Shown here: positions 17,942 through 25,896 of the stretch, one piece after another | How positions within the stretch are numbered: position 1 is the stretch's first letter | Layout: every line of letters starts with the position of its first letter | Notes under the pieces: generated by a model | What the model was told of the DNA's origin: nothing | The model's input: the letters and a program-made list of their open reading frames with translations, nothing else | Database searches by the model: none | Source: Alcaligenes parafaecalis | GTDB taxonomy: Bacteria; Pseudomonadota; Gammaproteobacteria; Burkholderiales; Burkholderiaceae_B | Direction of reading: 5' to 3' | NCBI RefSeq assembly: GCF_026344135.1 | Contig: NZ_JAPKNA010000002.1 | Location: 434,001-498,000, forward strand | Length of the DNA: 64,000 bases | Made by a program: the position numbers and the translations under genes

Positions 17942-18979
17942 ATGAATAGCACGAGCAAGTTGGAGCCACAGCAGCGCCAGGAGTTTTATGGGGAAATAAG
18001 CAAGATTGATCTGGTTCCTTTGTGGGAGTCTTTACATTCGCTGGTGACCAAAAATCCCGAAGTGAAATACATTGCCCATTTGTGGAAATATAGCCAAGTA
18101 AGACCTTATTTGCTGCGCAGCGGTGAATTAATAGGCGCACGTGAGGCCATACGTCGGGTATTGGTGTTGGAAAACCCTCAAATGCGCGGCGCTTTTGCTA
18201 TCACGCCGACTTTGTATGCGGGTCTGCAATTGATCTTGCCCAATGAGGTTGCGCCTAGCCATCGTCATATGCAATCTGCCTTACGCTTTATTGTGGAAGG
18301 TAAAGGGGGCTTTACCGCGGTCGATGGCGAACGCACCATGATGCACGAAGGTGATCTGATTTTGACGCCGCAGTGGCATTGGCACGATCACGGTCACGTG
18401 GGCAGTGATCCGATGGTCTGGCTGGACGCGCTGGATTTGCCGCTGGTCAATAATTTTGGTGCTGCATTTGCAGAGGAATACCCCGAGGAGCAACAAGCCC
18501 AGACACATCAGGAAGGCGGTTTTGAGGCGCGTTATGCCGCCAATATGCTGCCAGTACGCTATCAGTCGGGTAACTCGTCTCCCATTTTTAACTATCGCTA
18601 CGAACGCAGTCGAGAAGCCTTGTACCGACTCAACCAACACAGCCCGGTGGATGAGTATGAGGGCTTTAAGCTGCGATATATCAATCCTGCCAATGGTAAA
18701 GATACGATGCCCACCATTGCGACCTTCCTTCAGTTGTTGCCCAAAGGGTTTGTGGGCAAGAAGGCTCGCAGTACTGACGGTACGGTGTATCACGTTGTTG
18801 AGGGCAGTGGCAAAGCACACATTGGTAGCAAAATTTTTGAGTTCACCAAGAAAGATATTTTTGTTGTTCCGTCTTGGGAACCGGTGAGTTTTGAGACGAA
18901 TGAGGATGTGGTGCTGTTTAGCTTTTCGGATCGTCCAGTGCAGGAAGCGCTTGGATTGCTGCGCGAGTCTCGTGCATAA
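17942..18979 (+). CDS. nagI: Gentisate 1,2-dioxygenase
   Basis: The 345-residue bicupin protein starts at ATG 17942 after AAGGA (17928-17932). The N-terminal cupin carries the iron-binding histidines in SHRHMQSALRFIVEGKGGF (from about residue 105) and WHWHDHGH; the C-terminal cupin is GTVYHVVEGSGKAHIG with IFVVPSWEPVSF. It cleaves the gentisate ring between C1 and C2 to maleylpyruvate, using Fe(II) and O2. It is followed by the hydrolase and isomerase that finish the pathway, so the assignment is supported by both sequence and neighbours. The symbol follows the nag gene names used for Ralstonia U2. Confidence 0.95.
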   Translation: MNSTSKLEPQQRQEFYGEISKIDLVPLWESLHSLVTKNPEVKYIAHLWKYSQVRPYLLRSGELIGAREAIRRVLVLENPQMRGAFAITPTLYAGLQLILPNEVAPSHRHMQSALRFIVEGKGGFTAVDGERTMMHEGDLILTPQWHWHDHGHVGSDPMVWLDALDLPLVNNFGAAFAEEYPEEQQAQTHQEGGFEARYAANMLPVRYQSGNSSPIFNYRYERSREALYRLNQHSPVDEYEGFKLRYINPANGKDTMPTIATFLQLLPKGFVGKKARSTDGTVYHVVEGSGKAHIGSKIFEFTKKDIFVVPSWEPVSFETNEDVVLFSFSDRPVQEALGLLRESRA

Positions 18980-19010
18980 CCCCGTTTTAGTCAAAATAAG
19001 GAAGCCATCT

Positions 19011-19712
19011 GTGACCCAATATCTTTTTCCTCCAGCCTCTCCTGTGGGTATTCCTGTTGTAGGGAGTGATAAGCAGTTTCCCGTGCGACGTGTGTATTGC
19101 GTGGGTCGTAACTATGCCGCACATGCGCGTGAAATGGGCTTTGACCCGGATCGCGAGCCTCCCTTCTTCTTTTGCAAACCAGCAGACGCTGTGGTGCCTG
19201 TGGCTGCAGGGCAAACCTTGAGTCTGCCATATCCCGAGCAAACCCAGAACTATCACTATGAGATTGAGCTGGTGGTAGCGATAAGGGAAGGTGGGAGTGA
19301 TATTGCGCAAGAAGATGCCTTGGCCCATGTGTTTGGCTATGCGACGGGCCTGGATATGACCAGGCGTGATTTGCAGATGGAAATGCGCCAAATGGGACGT
19401 CCTTGGGAAATCGGGAAGGCTTTTGATGCCTCGGCACCTATCGCCCCCTTGCATCTGGCCGATCAGGTGAGCGACCTACACAATGCGCCACTCTGGTTGC
19501 AGGTCAATGGAGTGAATAAACAGCGCAGCAATGTGAATTGTTTGATCTGGTCGGTAGCGGAAACGATCAGTTATTTGTCCAGGTATTTTAGGCTGGAGCA
19601 GGGCGATTTGATTTTCACCGGAACTCCGGAAGGAGTGGGGCCGGTGGGGCGAGGTGATTTGATGGAAGGAGGCGTGCAGGGTCTGACTCCTTTGTCGGTG
19701 AAAGTCATCTGA
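19011..19712 (+). CDS. nagK: Fumarylpyruvate hydrolase (FAH family)
   Basis: GTG 19011 preceded by AAGGA (18998-19002) gives 233 residues, the usual size of NagK-type hydrolases; the open frame extends upstream into the dioxygenase gene and that part is not credible. The FAH fold is seen in YCVGRNYAAHAREMG, EIELVVAIREGG, GYATGLDMTRRDLQ and FTGTPEGVGPVGRGD, which contain the acidic metal ligands and the catalytic region. It splits fumarylpyruvate into fumarate and pyruvate, the last step of the glutathione-dependent gentisate route. It lies 31 bases after the dioxygenase stop and 81 bases before the isomerase. Confidence 0.93.
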   Translation: MTQYLFPPASPVGIPVVGSDKQFPVRRVYCVGRNYAAHAREMGFDPDREPPFFFCKPADAVVPVAAGQTLSLPYPEQTQNYHYEIELVVAIREGGSDIAQEDALAHVFGYATGLDMTRRDLQMEMRQMGRPWEIGKAFDASAPIAPLHLADQVSDLHNAPLWLQVNGVNKQRSNVNCLIWSVAETISYLSRYFRLEQGDLIFTGTPEGVGPVGRGDLMEGGVQGLTPLSVKVI

Positions 19713-19793
19713 ATTCCGATTCGGGTGCTACGTTTTAGTCGGTTTTAAACGCAGATGTGGTGATAGCGAAAAATTATTTAGGAAAGAGAAACC

Positions 19794-20438
19794 ATGAAGC
19801 TGTATAGCTTTTTTAATAGTTCCGCGTCGTACCGTGTGCGCATCGCACTGGAGCTAAAAAAACTGAGCTACGACATGGAGGGGGTCAATATCCGTGTGGG
19901 TGCCCATAAGGCCGCAGACTATAAGGTGCATAACGCGATGGCGCTGGTTCCTGCTCTTGACGATGGACCAGTGGGAACGATAGGGCAGTCTTTGGCCATT
20001 ATTGATTATTTGGACCAACAGTATCCAGAACCACGTTTGATCCCTCAGGAACCTCTATCACGTTCACGGGTTTTGGAGATCACGTATGGCATTGTCAGTG
20101 ATATTCACCCTGTGAATAACATGCGAATTTTGAAATACCTGAGCGATGTGCTGTTGTTGAGTGACGAGCAAAAGCAGGCCTGGTATGAGCATTGGATTGC
20201 CGAGGGCCTGCAAGGGATAGAACAACTATTAGTGAAAGCAGGGTCTGAACAGTTTTGTGTAGGCCAGGCTCCGACCCTGGCCGATTGCTGCTTGGTTCCC
20301 CAATTGGCTAATGCCGTTCGTATGGGGTGCGATTTGAGTGCCTATCCGCGCTGTCGTCGTGTATATGAATATTGCACTGCCCTACCGGCGTTTCAAGTAG
20401 CGGCACCTGAGAATCAGGCCGATTACGTGGCGCCGTGA
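19794..20438 (+). CDS. nagL: Maleylpyruvate isomerase (zeta-class GST)
   Basis: This 214-residue protein has the zeta GST signature SSASYRVRIALELKKL near its N-terminus, the glutathione-site region ALVPALDDG and GQSLAIIDYLDQQYPEP, and the all-helical C-terminal domain with GQAPTLADCCLVPQL. It isomerises maleylpyruvate to fumarylpyruvate using glutathione, linking the dioxygenase and hydrolase. AGGAAAGAG lies just before ATG 19794. Maleylacetoacetate isomerase (tyrosine route) is the close alternative by sequence, but the gentisate genes upstream settle the role. Confidence 0.93.
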   Translation: MKLYSFFNSSASYRVRIALELKKLSYDMEGVNIRVGAHKAADYKVHNAMALVPALDDGPVGTIGQSLAIIDYLDQQYPEPRLIPQEPLSRSRVLEITYGIVSDIHPVNNMRILKYLSDVLLLSDEQKQAWYEHWIAEGLQGIEQLLVKAGSEQFCVGQAPTLADCCLVPQLANAVRMGCDLSAYPRCRRVYEYCTALPAFQVAAPENQADYVAP

Positions 20439-20642
20439 TAGTTGAGCAGACTCCGGGCAGAATGTGCGTCCAAGGCCTTGATAGGCAGGGTTTCCAAAAC
20501 CAGTAGGCCACACAGAGGGCCAAGGGCTGCTAAGATCCATACAGATGTAGCAGTGGCCGGATTTGCGCGGTGGATTCTGCTTATGGTCCAGTTTGCAGTA
20601 AACTCCAGGCTTTGAACGTAGTATGTTTAACGTGCGGTGATC

Positions 20643-20834
20643 ATGGCAAAGAACTTCGAATCCGAAATTACCCAGTTTCTTAAACAGTATAAAGATCAGA
20701 ATGCGGATACCGAAGCACGGCAGCGTGAAGGCCGCTATCGGCTGTGGGACAAGCAGATTGATCAGGAGCTGCAAGATGGTTACAAGGCTGCTCGCACGCC
20801 TCAGAAACCTTACGTGTACTACGAAAACAACTAA
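20643..20834 (+). CDS. DUF3460 family small protein, copy 2
   Basis: This encodes the same 63 residues as copy 1 with six synonymous differences. It lies 18 bases before scpA, an arrangement I recall from other Alcaligenaceae, so this copy is the likely ancestral one. The shared upstream 11-mer GCAGTAAACTC is at 20594-20604. Both copies keep the protein unchanged despite silent drift, which suggests selection on the product or fairly recent divergence. Function is unknown; the linkage to scpA is suggestive only. Confidence 0.87.
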   Translation: MAKNFESEITQFLKQYKDQNADTEARQREGRYRLWDKQIDQELQDGYKAARTPQKPYVYYENN

Positions 20835-20852
20835 ATCTACACACCTGAGCCT

Positions 20853-21722
20853 GTGACTGAGATTGCACAGCAGACTGTTGTGGATACGCCAGCTCCTCAG
20901 CCCGAGGATGTGCTGGCGCGTCTTTATGGCGAGCCACTGTTTGCGATTCCTCAGGATTTGTATATCCCGCCCGATGCGCTGGAAATTTTTCTGGATGCCT
21001 TTGAGGGGCCGCTGGATTTATTGCTGTATTTGATTCGCAAGCAGAACTTCAACGTGCTGGATATTCCGATGGCTCAGGTCACCGGGCAGTATCTGGCTTA
21101 TGTGGAGCAGATTCGCGCCACCAATCTGGAGTTGGCGGGCGAGTATCTCTTGATGGCGGCTTTGCTGATCGAGATTAAATCCCGCATGTTGCTGCCGGTG
21201 CGACGCGCGGATACGGGCGAAGAGGTCGATGACCCGCGTGCGGAGCTGGTGCGTCGTCTGCTGGAGTACGAGCGCATGAAGGAAGGCGCGCGTCGTCTGG
21301 ACGAGTTGCCTTTGATGGGGCGCGATTATTTGCTGGCCAATGCCCAGGCCGAATTGGTCATTGAAGCGATCCCGCCTGAAGTAAATGCGGATGATTTGCG
21401 CGAGGCCTGGCTGGGTATCTTGAAGCGCGCCAAGCTCAATGCTAGCCATAAGATCACGCGCGAGCAGTTGTCTGTGCGCGATCACATGAGCCAGATTCTG
21501 CGACGTTTGCAGCATGTGCGCTTTATGGAGTTTACCGAGCTGTTTAATGAACGCCTGGATCAGGGTGATCCGGCGGCGGTGCTTGTCGTGCATTTTCTGG
21601 CCATGCTGGAATTAGCACGAGAGTCACTGCTTGAAATCACGCAGGCCGAGCCCTACGCTCCTATTTATTTACGCCTGACGTATATTCGAGCACAGGCCGA
21701 TGGGCCTGATCTTATTCCGTAG
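20853..21722 (+). CDS. scpA: Segregation and condensation protein A
   Basis: The 289-residue kleisin starts at GTG 20853. It has the ScpA N-terminal domain (FLDAFEGPLDLLLYLIRKQN, NVLDIPMAQVTGQYLAYVEQ), the helical middle (GEYLLMAALLIEIKSRMLLP) and the C-terminal winged-helix region (TFTELFNERL-like segment FTELFNERLDQGDP). It joins Smc and ScpB in chromosome condensation and segregation. ScpB and Smc genes are not in this window. No clear ribosome site precedes the GTG, so its translation may depend on that of the DUF3460 gene ending 18 bases upstream. panC follows 11 bases after the stop. Confidence 0.95.
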   Translation: MTEIAQQTVVDTPAPQPEDVLARLYGEPLFAIPQDLYIPPDALEIFLDAFEGPLDLLLYLIRKQNFNVLDIPMAQVTGQYLAYVEQIRATNLELAGEYLLMAALLIEIKSRMLLPVRRADTGEEVDDPRAELVRRLLEYERMKEGARRLDELPLMGRDYLLANAQAELVIEAIPPEVNADDLREAWLGILKRAKLNASHKITREQLSVRDHMSQILRRLQHVRFMEFTELFNERLDQGDPAAVLVVHFLAMLELARESLLEITQAEPYAPIYLRLTYIRAQADGPDLIP

Positions 21723-21733
21723 CGGAGAATTTT

Positions 21734-22582
21734 TTGAAAGTCGTCCATAACATCCAAGAACTGCGCGATCAGCTTCAGGGCCAGACACGCGTGGCATTTG
21801 TACCAACCATGGGGAACTTGCATCGAGCCCACCTGGACTTGATGAAGCTGGCTCGTCAGCATGGCGATCCGGTGGTGGCCAGTATTTTTGTGAATCGTCT
21901 GCAGTTTGGTCCTAACGAAGACTTTGATCGGTATCCACGTACCTTGCAGGACGATGCGGCAAAGATGGAGCAAGAGCGTGATGTGTATGTCTTGTTTGCT
22001 CCTTCGGAGCGCGAGATGTATCCGGAGCCACAAAGTTTCCGTGTCAGCCCGCCTGATCATTTGGGTCGTATTCTGGAAGGCCACTTCCGTCCCGACTTTT
22101 TTGAAGGTGTGTGTACGGTCGTGCTGAAGCTGTTTTCCTGTGTCCAGCCACGTGTGGCGGTGTTCGGGAAGAAGGACTATCAGCAGTTGATGGTGGTGCG
22201 TCAGATGGTGCGCCAGTTCCAGTTGCCGGTGGAAATTCTGGCTCACGAGACGGTGCGGGAAGAGGATGGTTTGGCTATGTCTTCGCGTAATCGCTATTTG
22301 AGCCCAGAGGAACGGGCCCAGGCTCCGCAGATTTATTACGCGCTGCAAGAGATGAATGAGCGCTTGCAGCAGGGGCAGAGCCGCGAGGAGATCGAGGCCT
22401 ACGCGACCAAGAAGATGACGGATCTGGGTTGGAAAGTTGACTATATGGCTTTGCGTCGTCAGTCGGATTTGCTGGAACCGACAGAAGAGCAAATTGCAGC
22501 CGGTGAGCCTTTGGTGGCGTTGGCCGCAGCCAAGTTGGGCGCGACACGCTTGATCGACAACCTGGAAATGGTCAAAGCCTGA
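21734..22582 (+). CDS. panC: Pantoate-beta-alanine ligase
   Basis: The 282-residue protein starts at TTG 21734 with GGAG at 21724-21727. It has the nucleotidyltransferase motif (FVPTMGNLHRAH), VASIFVNRLQFGPNEDFDRY, the ATP/pantoate region VFGKKDYQQLMVVRQMVRQF and the SSRNRYLS motif. It condenses pantoate with beta-alanine using ATP in the cytoplasm. The usual HEGH of this group reads HRAH here: both histidines are kept, but the Glu and Gly are changed. Rest of the protein is well conserved and full length. It ends the DUF3460-scpA-panC unit at a strong terminator. Confidence 0.95.
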   Translation: MKVVHNIQELRDQLQGQTRVAFVPTMGNLHRAHLDLMKLARQHGDPVVASIFVNRLQFGPNEDFDRYPRTLQDDAAKMEQERDVYVLFAPSEREMYPEPQSFRVSPPDHLGRILEGHFRPDFFEGVCTVVLKLFSCVQPRVAVFGKKDYQQLMVVRQMVRQFQLPVEILAHETVREEDGLAMSSRNRYLSPEERAQAPQIYYALQEMNERLQQGQSREEIEAYATKKMTDLGWKVDYMALRRQSDLLEPTEEQIAAGEPLVALAAAKLGATRLIDNLEMVKA

Positions 22583-22603
22583 TTTCTTGTGTTGTTTGGT
22601 GAG

Positions 22604-22634
22604 AAAAGCACAGTTTTTACTGTGCTTTTTTTAT
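22604..22634 (+). terminator. Intrinsic terminator after panC
   Basis: AAAAGCACAGT (22604-22614) pairs with ACTGTGCTTTT (22619-22629) around TTTT and is followed by further T residues. It is a clear rho-independent terminator 22 bases after the panC stop. Confidence 0.92.
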
Positions 22635-22732
22635 ACCTGCAGGGGGGGGCTTTGTAAGTCTGCGTCTGTTTTGCTGGTTGTTAGTAGTAGCGACCTTGCG
22701 CTTATTCATGCCATGGATGCACTCAGTAAGAC

Positions 22733-22963
22733 GCCACTCTGGCACGCGGCTCAGGGGCGCGGCTGACTACTTGCCGGTGCTGCGCACCGGTGCCCTTGGC
22801 GAGAGCTAGCTCCGGGCGCATCCTGAACTCACCCGGTACTTGGTCCCCCGGACCAAGTACAAGCGTCGGGTTCAAACAGCAGGATGCTTGCACCCCTGCG
22901 CTAGCTCTCGCCCGCGGCAAGCAGTCTGAATCGCCGTCCCCCTGAGCCGCGCGCCAGAGTGGC
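22733..22963. repeat. Nested 230-bp palindromic intergenic element
   Basis: An outer arm pair (22733-22757 with 22939-22963, one mismatch in 25) begins GCCACTCTGGC and extends with small bulges to CTTGCCG/CGGCAAG (ending near 22776 and starting near 22914). Inside are GGCGAGAGCTAGC (22798-22810) with GCTAGCTCTCGCC (22900-22912), GCATCCTG (22818-22825) with CAGGATGC (22880-22887), and an apical GTACTTGGTCC (22836-22846) with GGACCAAGTAC (22850-22860). A side hairpin CCGGTG-CTGCG-CACCGG lies at 22774-22790. There is no credible gene in it and it does not look like an insertion sequence. It could be a mobile intergenic repeat or a structured RNA; its copy number elsewhere is unknown. Confidence 0.8.
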
Positions 22964-23233
22964 TCATAGCCGTAGATTGCTCGCTTTGTTGGCAGTTTAT
23001 GGGTGGGGTTTTGTGTTCGTGCCTGCCCGCTAGGTGATTTTGACCTAGGTGATTGATGTATTTTGAGTGGGTGATAAAAGACTGGTTTGGCCTGTGCTTA
23101 TCGCCAATTTGTCGGCTGAAATGGCTGTTTTCCGGCGCATTGAAATAAGGGCTTCTATATTAGTCCCGTGACAAAAACATCCCGTATAAGTTAACAGTCG
23201 CGGTGGCCGCGCCTAAAATGACAAACTCTGTCT
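22964..23233. other. Leader region before the LuxR-type gene
   Basis: No gene is seen in this 270-base stretch. It contains a direct repeat TAGGTGATT (23031-23039 and 23046-23054, 15-base period) and becomes more AT-rich toward the next gene, as promoter regions do. The repeat could be a regulator site, but this is not established. Confidence 0.35.
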
Positions 23234-23569
23234 ATGGTTAACTTTTCACATCGCAGGCGGCCTGTTCGCCTGGCACAGATATACGAGACTGACATGGTAT
23301 TGAATGGTCACCTTCCTGCTGCCGTGCTGTTTGAAAGTTTGACGCCGCGCGAGCGCGACGTGCTCTCTTATATCGCCATTGGCAAGGCGAATAAGGTTAT
23401 TGCGGCTGAATTGGAGATTTCCCAGCGTACGGTGGAGGCGCATCGGGCACGTGTTTTTCAGAAGTTACGCGTGCGCAATGCAGTTGAATTGACTCGCTTT
23501 GTGTTCAGCGAGCCGGACTTGCGGGATGTGCTCCCGCCCAGTCTGGTGGGCGGGTTGGCGGTGCCTTAG
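23234..23569 (+). CDS. Solo LuxR/FixJ-type DNA-binding regulator
   Basis: The 111-residue protein is essentially a LuxR-type helix-turn-helix (LTPRERDVLSYIAIGKANKV, AELEISQRTVEAHRARVFQK) with a short N-terminus and no receiver or ligand domain. The sequence around the helix-turn-helix resembles the output domain of FixJ/TtrR-type response regulators. The start is uncertain: ATG 23234 or ATG 23294, neither with a strong ribosome site. It lies downstream of the palindromic element and converges on the lipoprotein gene, whose end is 2 bases from its stop. It may be a stand-alone regulator or a fragment of a two-domain regulator; no upstream receiver remnant is visible. Confidence 0.75.
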   Translation: MVNFSHRRRPVRLAQIYETDMVLNGHLPAAVLFESLTPRERDVLSYIAIGKANKVIAAELEISQRTVEAHRARVFQKLRVRNAVELTRFVFSEPDLRDVLPPSLVGGLAVP

Positions 23570-23570
23570 C

Positions 23571-24209
23571 TTAGCGGCAGGCTGGAGTGGCCTGGCCGTC
23601 CAGTTCGCTGACCGGATCAATGTCGGCTTGGCGGGTCAGATGGCTTTCCAGGGTAGGACGCTGCTGGTTAAAGGTGTTGATGCGCAAGACGTTGTTGTTC
23701 ACAAAGCTCAGGTCTGCCAGTGTGGAGTCGTTGTTGGCGAGCAGGGCGATGCGGGTGGGCTGTGTGCCGATGGGTACCCAGCAACCGCTCATGCGATGTT
23801 CTTCGCCAGCAGCCACCGGGGTGGCACGCAAGCGCCATTGACCGGCGGGAGCCAGGGTCACGCTGATTTTGTAGGGCTCACATGCGCCGCCTTGAGGTGG
23901 GCAGGACAGGGTGCCCAGAAAGGTTTTGGGTTCGGCCAGTTCGGGGACGCTGCGGTCAGCCTGGGCGGCAGGCTGTTCTACGCGAGCCGGGGTGATGGCG
24001 TGCAGGCCTTCCTGGTTACCAAAGCCCAGGTTGATTTGCGAGGGGGCACGGGTAGTACCGCTGCCTTGTGCCTGGCGCAGGGCGTCTTTCTGTGTGGAGT
24101 CACGACCCTCGTTGGGGGCGGTCTGGACGGGTGCTTGTGCACATGCAGCCAGCAAAACAACTGACAGCAAGGTCAGGGAACGCAGAGGGGAAATCTTGGT
24201 GAAAGACAT
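23571..24209 (-). CDS. Lipoprotein with NlpE-like domain
   Basis: The 212-residue product has a lipoprotein signal (TLLSVVLLAACAQ, lipobox LAAC), a low-complexity linker of about 60 residues, and a C-terminal domain beginning TFLGTLSCPPQGGACEPYKI with SGCWVPIGTQPTRIALL and LADLSFVNNNVLRIN. The part around TFLGTLSCPP..C resembles the NlpE/CutF domain (a copper-associated outer-membrane lipoprotein that senses surface contact), but the similarity is only moderate. Four cysteines beyond the lipobox may form disulfides. It is on the minus strand with its own start facing coaE. Function is best left as envelope lipoprotein. Confidence 0.72.
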   Translation of the reverse strand: MSFTKISPLRSLTLLSVVLLAACAQAPVQTAPNEGRDSTQKDALRQAQGSGTTRAPSQINLGFGNQEGLHAITPARVEQPAAQADRSVPELAEPKTFLGTLSCPPQGGACEPYKISVTLAPAGQWRLRATPVAAGEEHRMSGCWVPIGTQPTRIALLANNDSTLADLSFVNNNVLRINTFNQQRPTLESHLTRQADIDPVSELDGQATPACR

Positions 24210-24344
24210 GGCGGGCTTCCGTAAACGGGTTGATAGCTGAATTCTACGCTAGACCAGGGGCAGCAGGACAGTATCAGGTCTATCCCAGGGTAGGAGGATT
24301 GGCGCGGGTACGTTACAGTTTTGTTTTTTATCCGTGGATTGCGC

Positions 24345-24947
24345 ATGCTGACGATTGGGCTGACCGGTGGAATAGGATCGGGCAAGAGCAAAGTGGCCGA
24401 TTTTTTCGCCTCGTGGGGGGCGGCCGTGGTGGACACGGATGTGATCGCGCATGAGCTGACGGCTCCGGGGGGCTTGGCTATCGCTCCGATTCGCGAGGCG
24501 TTTGGTACGGAGGCGCTGGCCGCGGATGGTTCGATGGACCGGGACTGGATGCGTGCCTGTGTATTTGCAGACCCCAAGGCCCGCCATCGCCTGGAAGCGA
24601 TCATTCATCCCCTGATTTGGAACGTAACAAAAGCACAGACCTTGAAAGCGCAAGGATGTTATCTTGTTGTGGTTGTACCCTTGCTGGTGGAGTCAGGACG
24701 ATGGCGCGACCGTGTAGACCGGATTTGCGTTGTGGATTGTGATGAAGCGACCCAGATTGCGCGTGTTCAGCAACGCAGCGGGCTGGCAGTGGCCACAATT
24801 GAACGTATCATGGCGGCACAGGCGCAACGTCAGCAGCGCTTGGCCGTGGCCGATGATGTTGTTCTGAATGATGGACAGACTACTTTGCCCTTGTTGCAAG
24901 AGCGGGCGTGGGCCGTGCACCAGAACTGGTGTGCCCTGACTGCCTGA
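24345..24947 (+). CDS. coaE: Dephospho-CoA kinase
   Basis: ATG 24345 gives the usual 200 residues and begins directly with the P-loop MLTIGLTGGIGSGKSKVADF. Further hallmarks are VVDTDVIAHELTAPGG (substrate aspartate), HPLIWNVTK and the LID region DCDEATQIARVQQRSGLAV. It phosphorylates the ribose 3'-OH of dephospho-CoA in the last step of coenzyme A synthesis. zapD follows 50 bases downstream, the usual coaE-zapD pair; pilD, often upstream in related genomes, is absent here. Confidence 0.95.
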   Translation: MLTIGLTGGIGSGKSKVADFFASWGAAVVDTDVIAHELTAPGGLAIAPIREAFGTEALAADGSMDRDWMRACVFADPKARHRLEAIIHPLIWNVTKAQTLKAQGCYLVVVVPLLVESGRWRDRVDRICVVDCDEATQIARVQQRSGLAVATIERIMAAQAQRQQRLAVADDVVLNDGQTTLPLLQERAWAVHQNWCALTA

Positions 24948-24997
24948 CAGCGCGATGTGTCTGACCCCCCAGTCGACAAATAAAGGTTTTTAAACGC

Positions 24998-25753
24998 GTG
25001 ACTCTATACGAATACCCCTGCAATGAGCGTGTCCGGGCTTTACTGAGAGTCGAATACTTGTTCGATAGGCTGTTTCATTTTTCGGCCAACCAGGATGCGT
25101 ACTCGCATCAGATCGCTGTCGCGACCTTGTTTGATTTGCTGGACATTGCGGATCGAACCGATTTACGTTCTGCCGTCCTGCAAGATCTGGAGCGCCAGCG
25201 CGTGGCGCTGGCTGCGCTGCGTGAACACCCCGGTGTCCAGTTAGAGGCGCTGGACAAGATGATTGAGCAAATTGTGCGTGCTGCCGCCGACCTGTCGGCT
25301 CAAGGGCGGGTAGGGCAGGGCTTGCGCGACAATGAATGGCTGACCAGCTTGCGAGGCAGGGTGGCGGTGCCCGGCGGTACGTCCCAGGTGGATATGCCTT
25401 CGTATTATTCATGGCAGCAGCGCTCTGACACCGACCGCGTGCAGGATTTGCGCCGTTGGTCCGAATCCTTCTTGCCCTTGTATCAAGGCCTGGCCCTGAT
25501 CTTGCGTTTGCTGCGCCAGTCCGGTGACTCAGCCGATCAAGTGGCCCGTGACGGTTCCTATCAAGAAATGCTGGCAGGCAAGACCTTCCAGTTGCTGCGT
25601 GTCTGGGTGGATGCCGGTGCGTGTATCTATCCGGAAATGAGCGCTAACCGGTATGTGATCTGGATACGCTTTGTGCAGCAAGACAATCAATTGAAACCGC
25701 AGGCCGTTACCGTGGATATCCCCTTTCGGCTGGCTCGTTGCAACTTCGGCTGA
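24998..25753 (+). CDS. zapD: Cell division protein ZapD
   Basis: The 251-residue protein starts at GTG 24998. Its features match ZapD (formerly YacF/DUF1342): the start TLYEYPCNERVRALLRVEYL, FDLLDIADRTDLRSAVLQDL, and the C-terminal beta region YVIWIRFVQQD with DIPFRLARCNFG. ZapD cross-links FtsZ filaments at the division ring in the cytoplasm. Length and position after coaE are as expected. The small zinc protein gene yacG, which often follows, is not seen here; the RND efflux operon begins 143 bases later. Confidence 0.95.
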   Translation: MTLYEYPCNERVRALLRVEYLFDRLFHFSANQDAYSHQIAVATLFDLLDIADRTDLRSAVLQDLERQRVALAALREHPGVQLEALDKMIEQIVRAAADLSAQGRVGQGLRDNEWLTSLRGRVAVPGGTSQVDMPSYYSWQQRSDTDRVQDLRRWSESFLPLYQGLALILRLLRQSGDSADQVARDGSYQEMLAGKTFQLLRVWVDAGACIYPEMSANRYVIWIRFVQQDNQLKPQAVTVDIPFRLARCNFG

Positions 25754-25896
25754 AAACGCTGTTCATATACGGTTCAGACAGCCGCTTTTATACTTGCCGT
25801 GCCAGCTTGGTCTAGCGTGAGTAGCTGTTTTGTGAGTGCTTAAACGCTTCTTTAGACCGGGCGCAGAGACAATCAAGTTTTAGCCGGGGAGTTTTC

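Noticed and set aside
22733..22963. Insertion sequence or attachment site at the nested palindrome
   Set aside because: No transposase frame, no target duplication that I can see and the symmetry is nested rather than only terminal.
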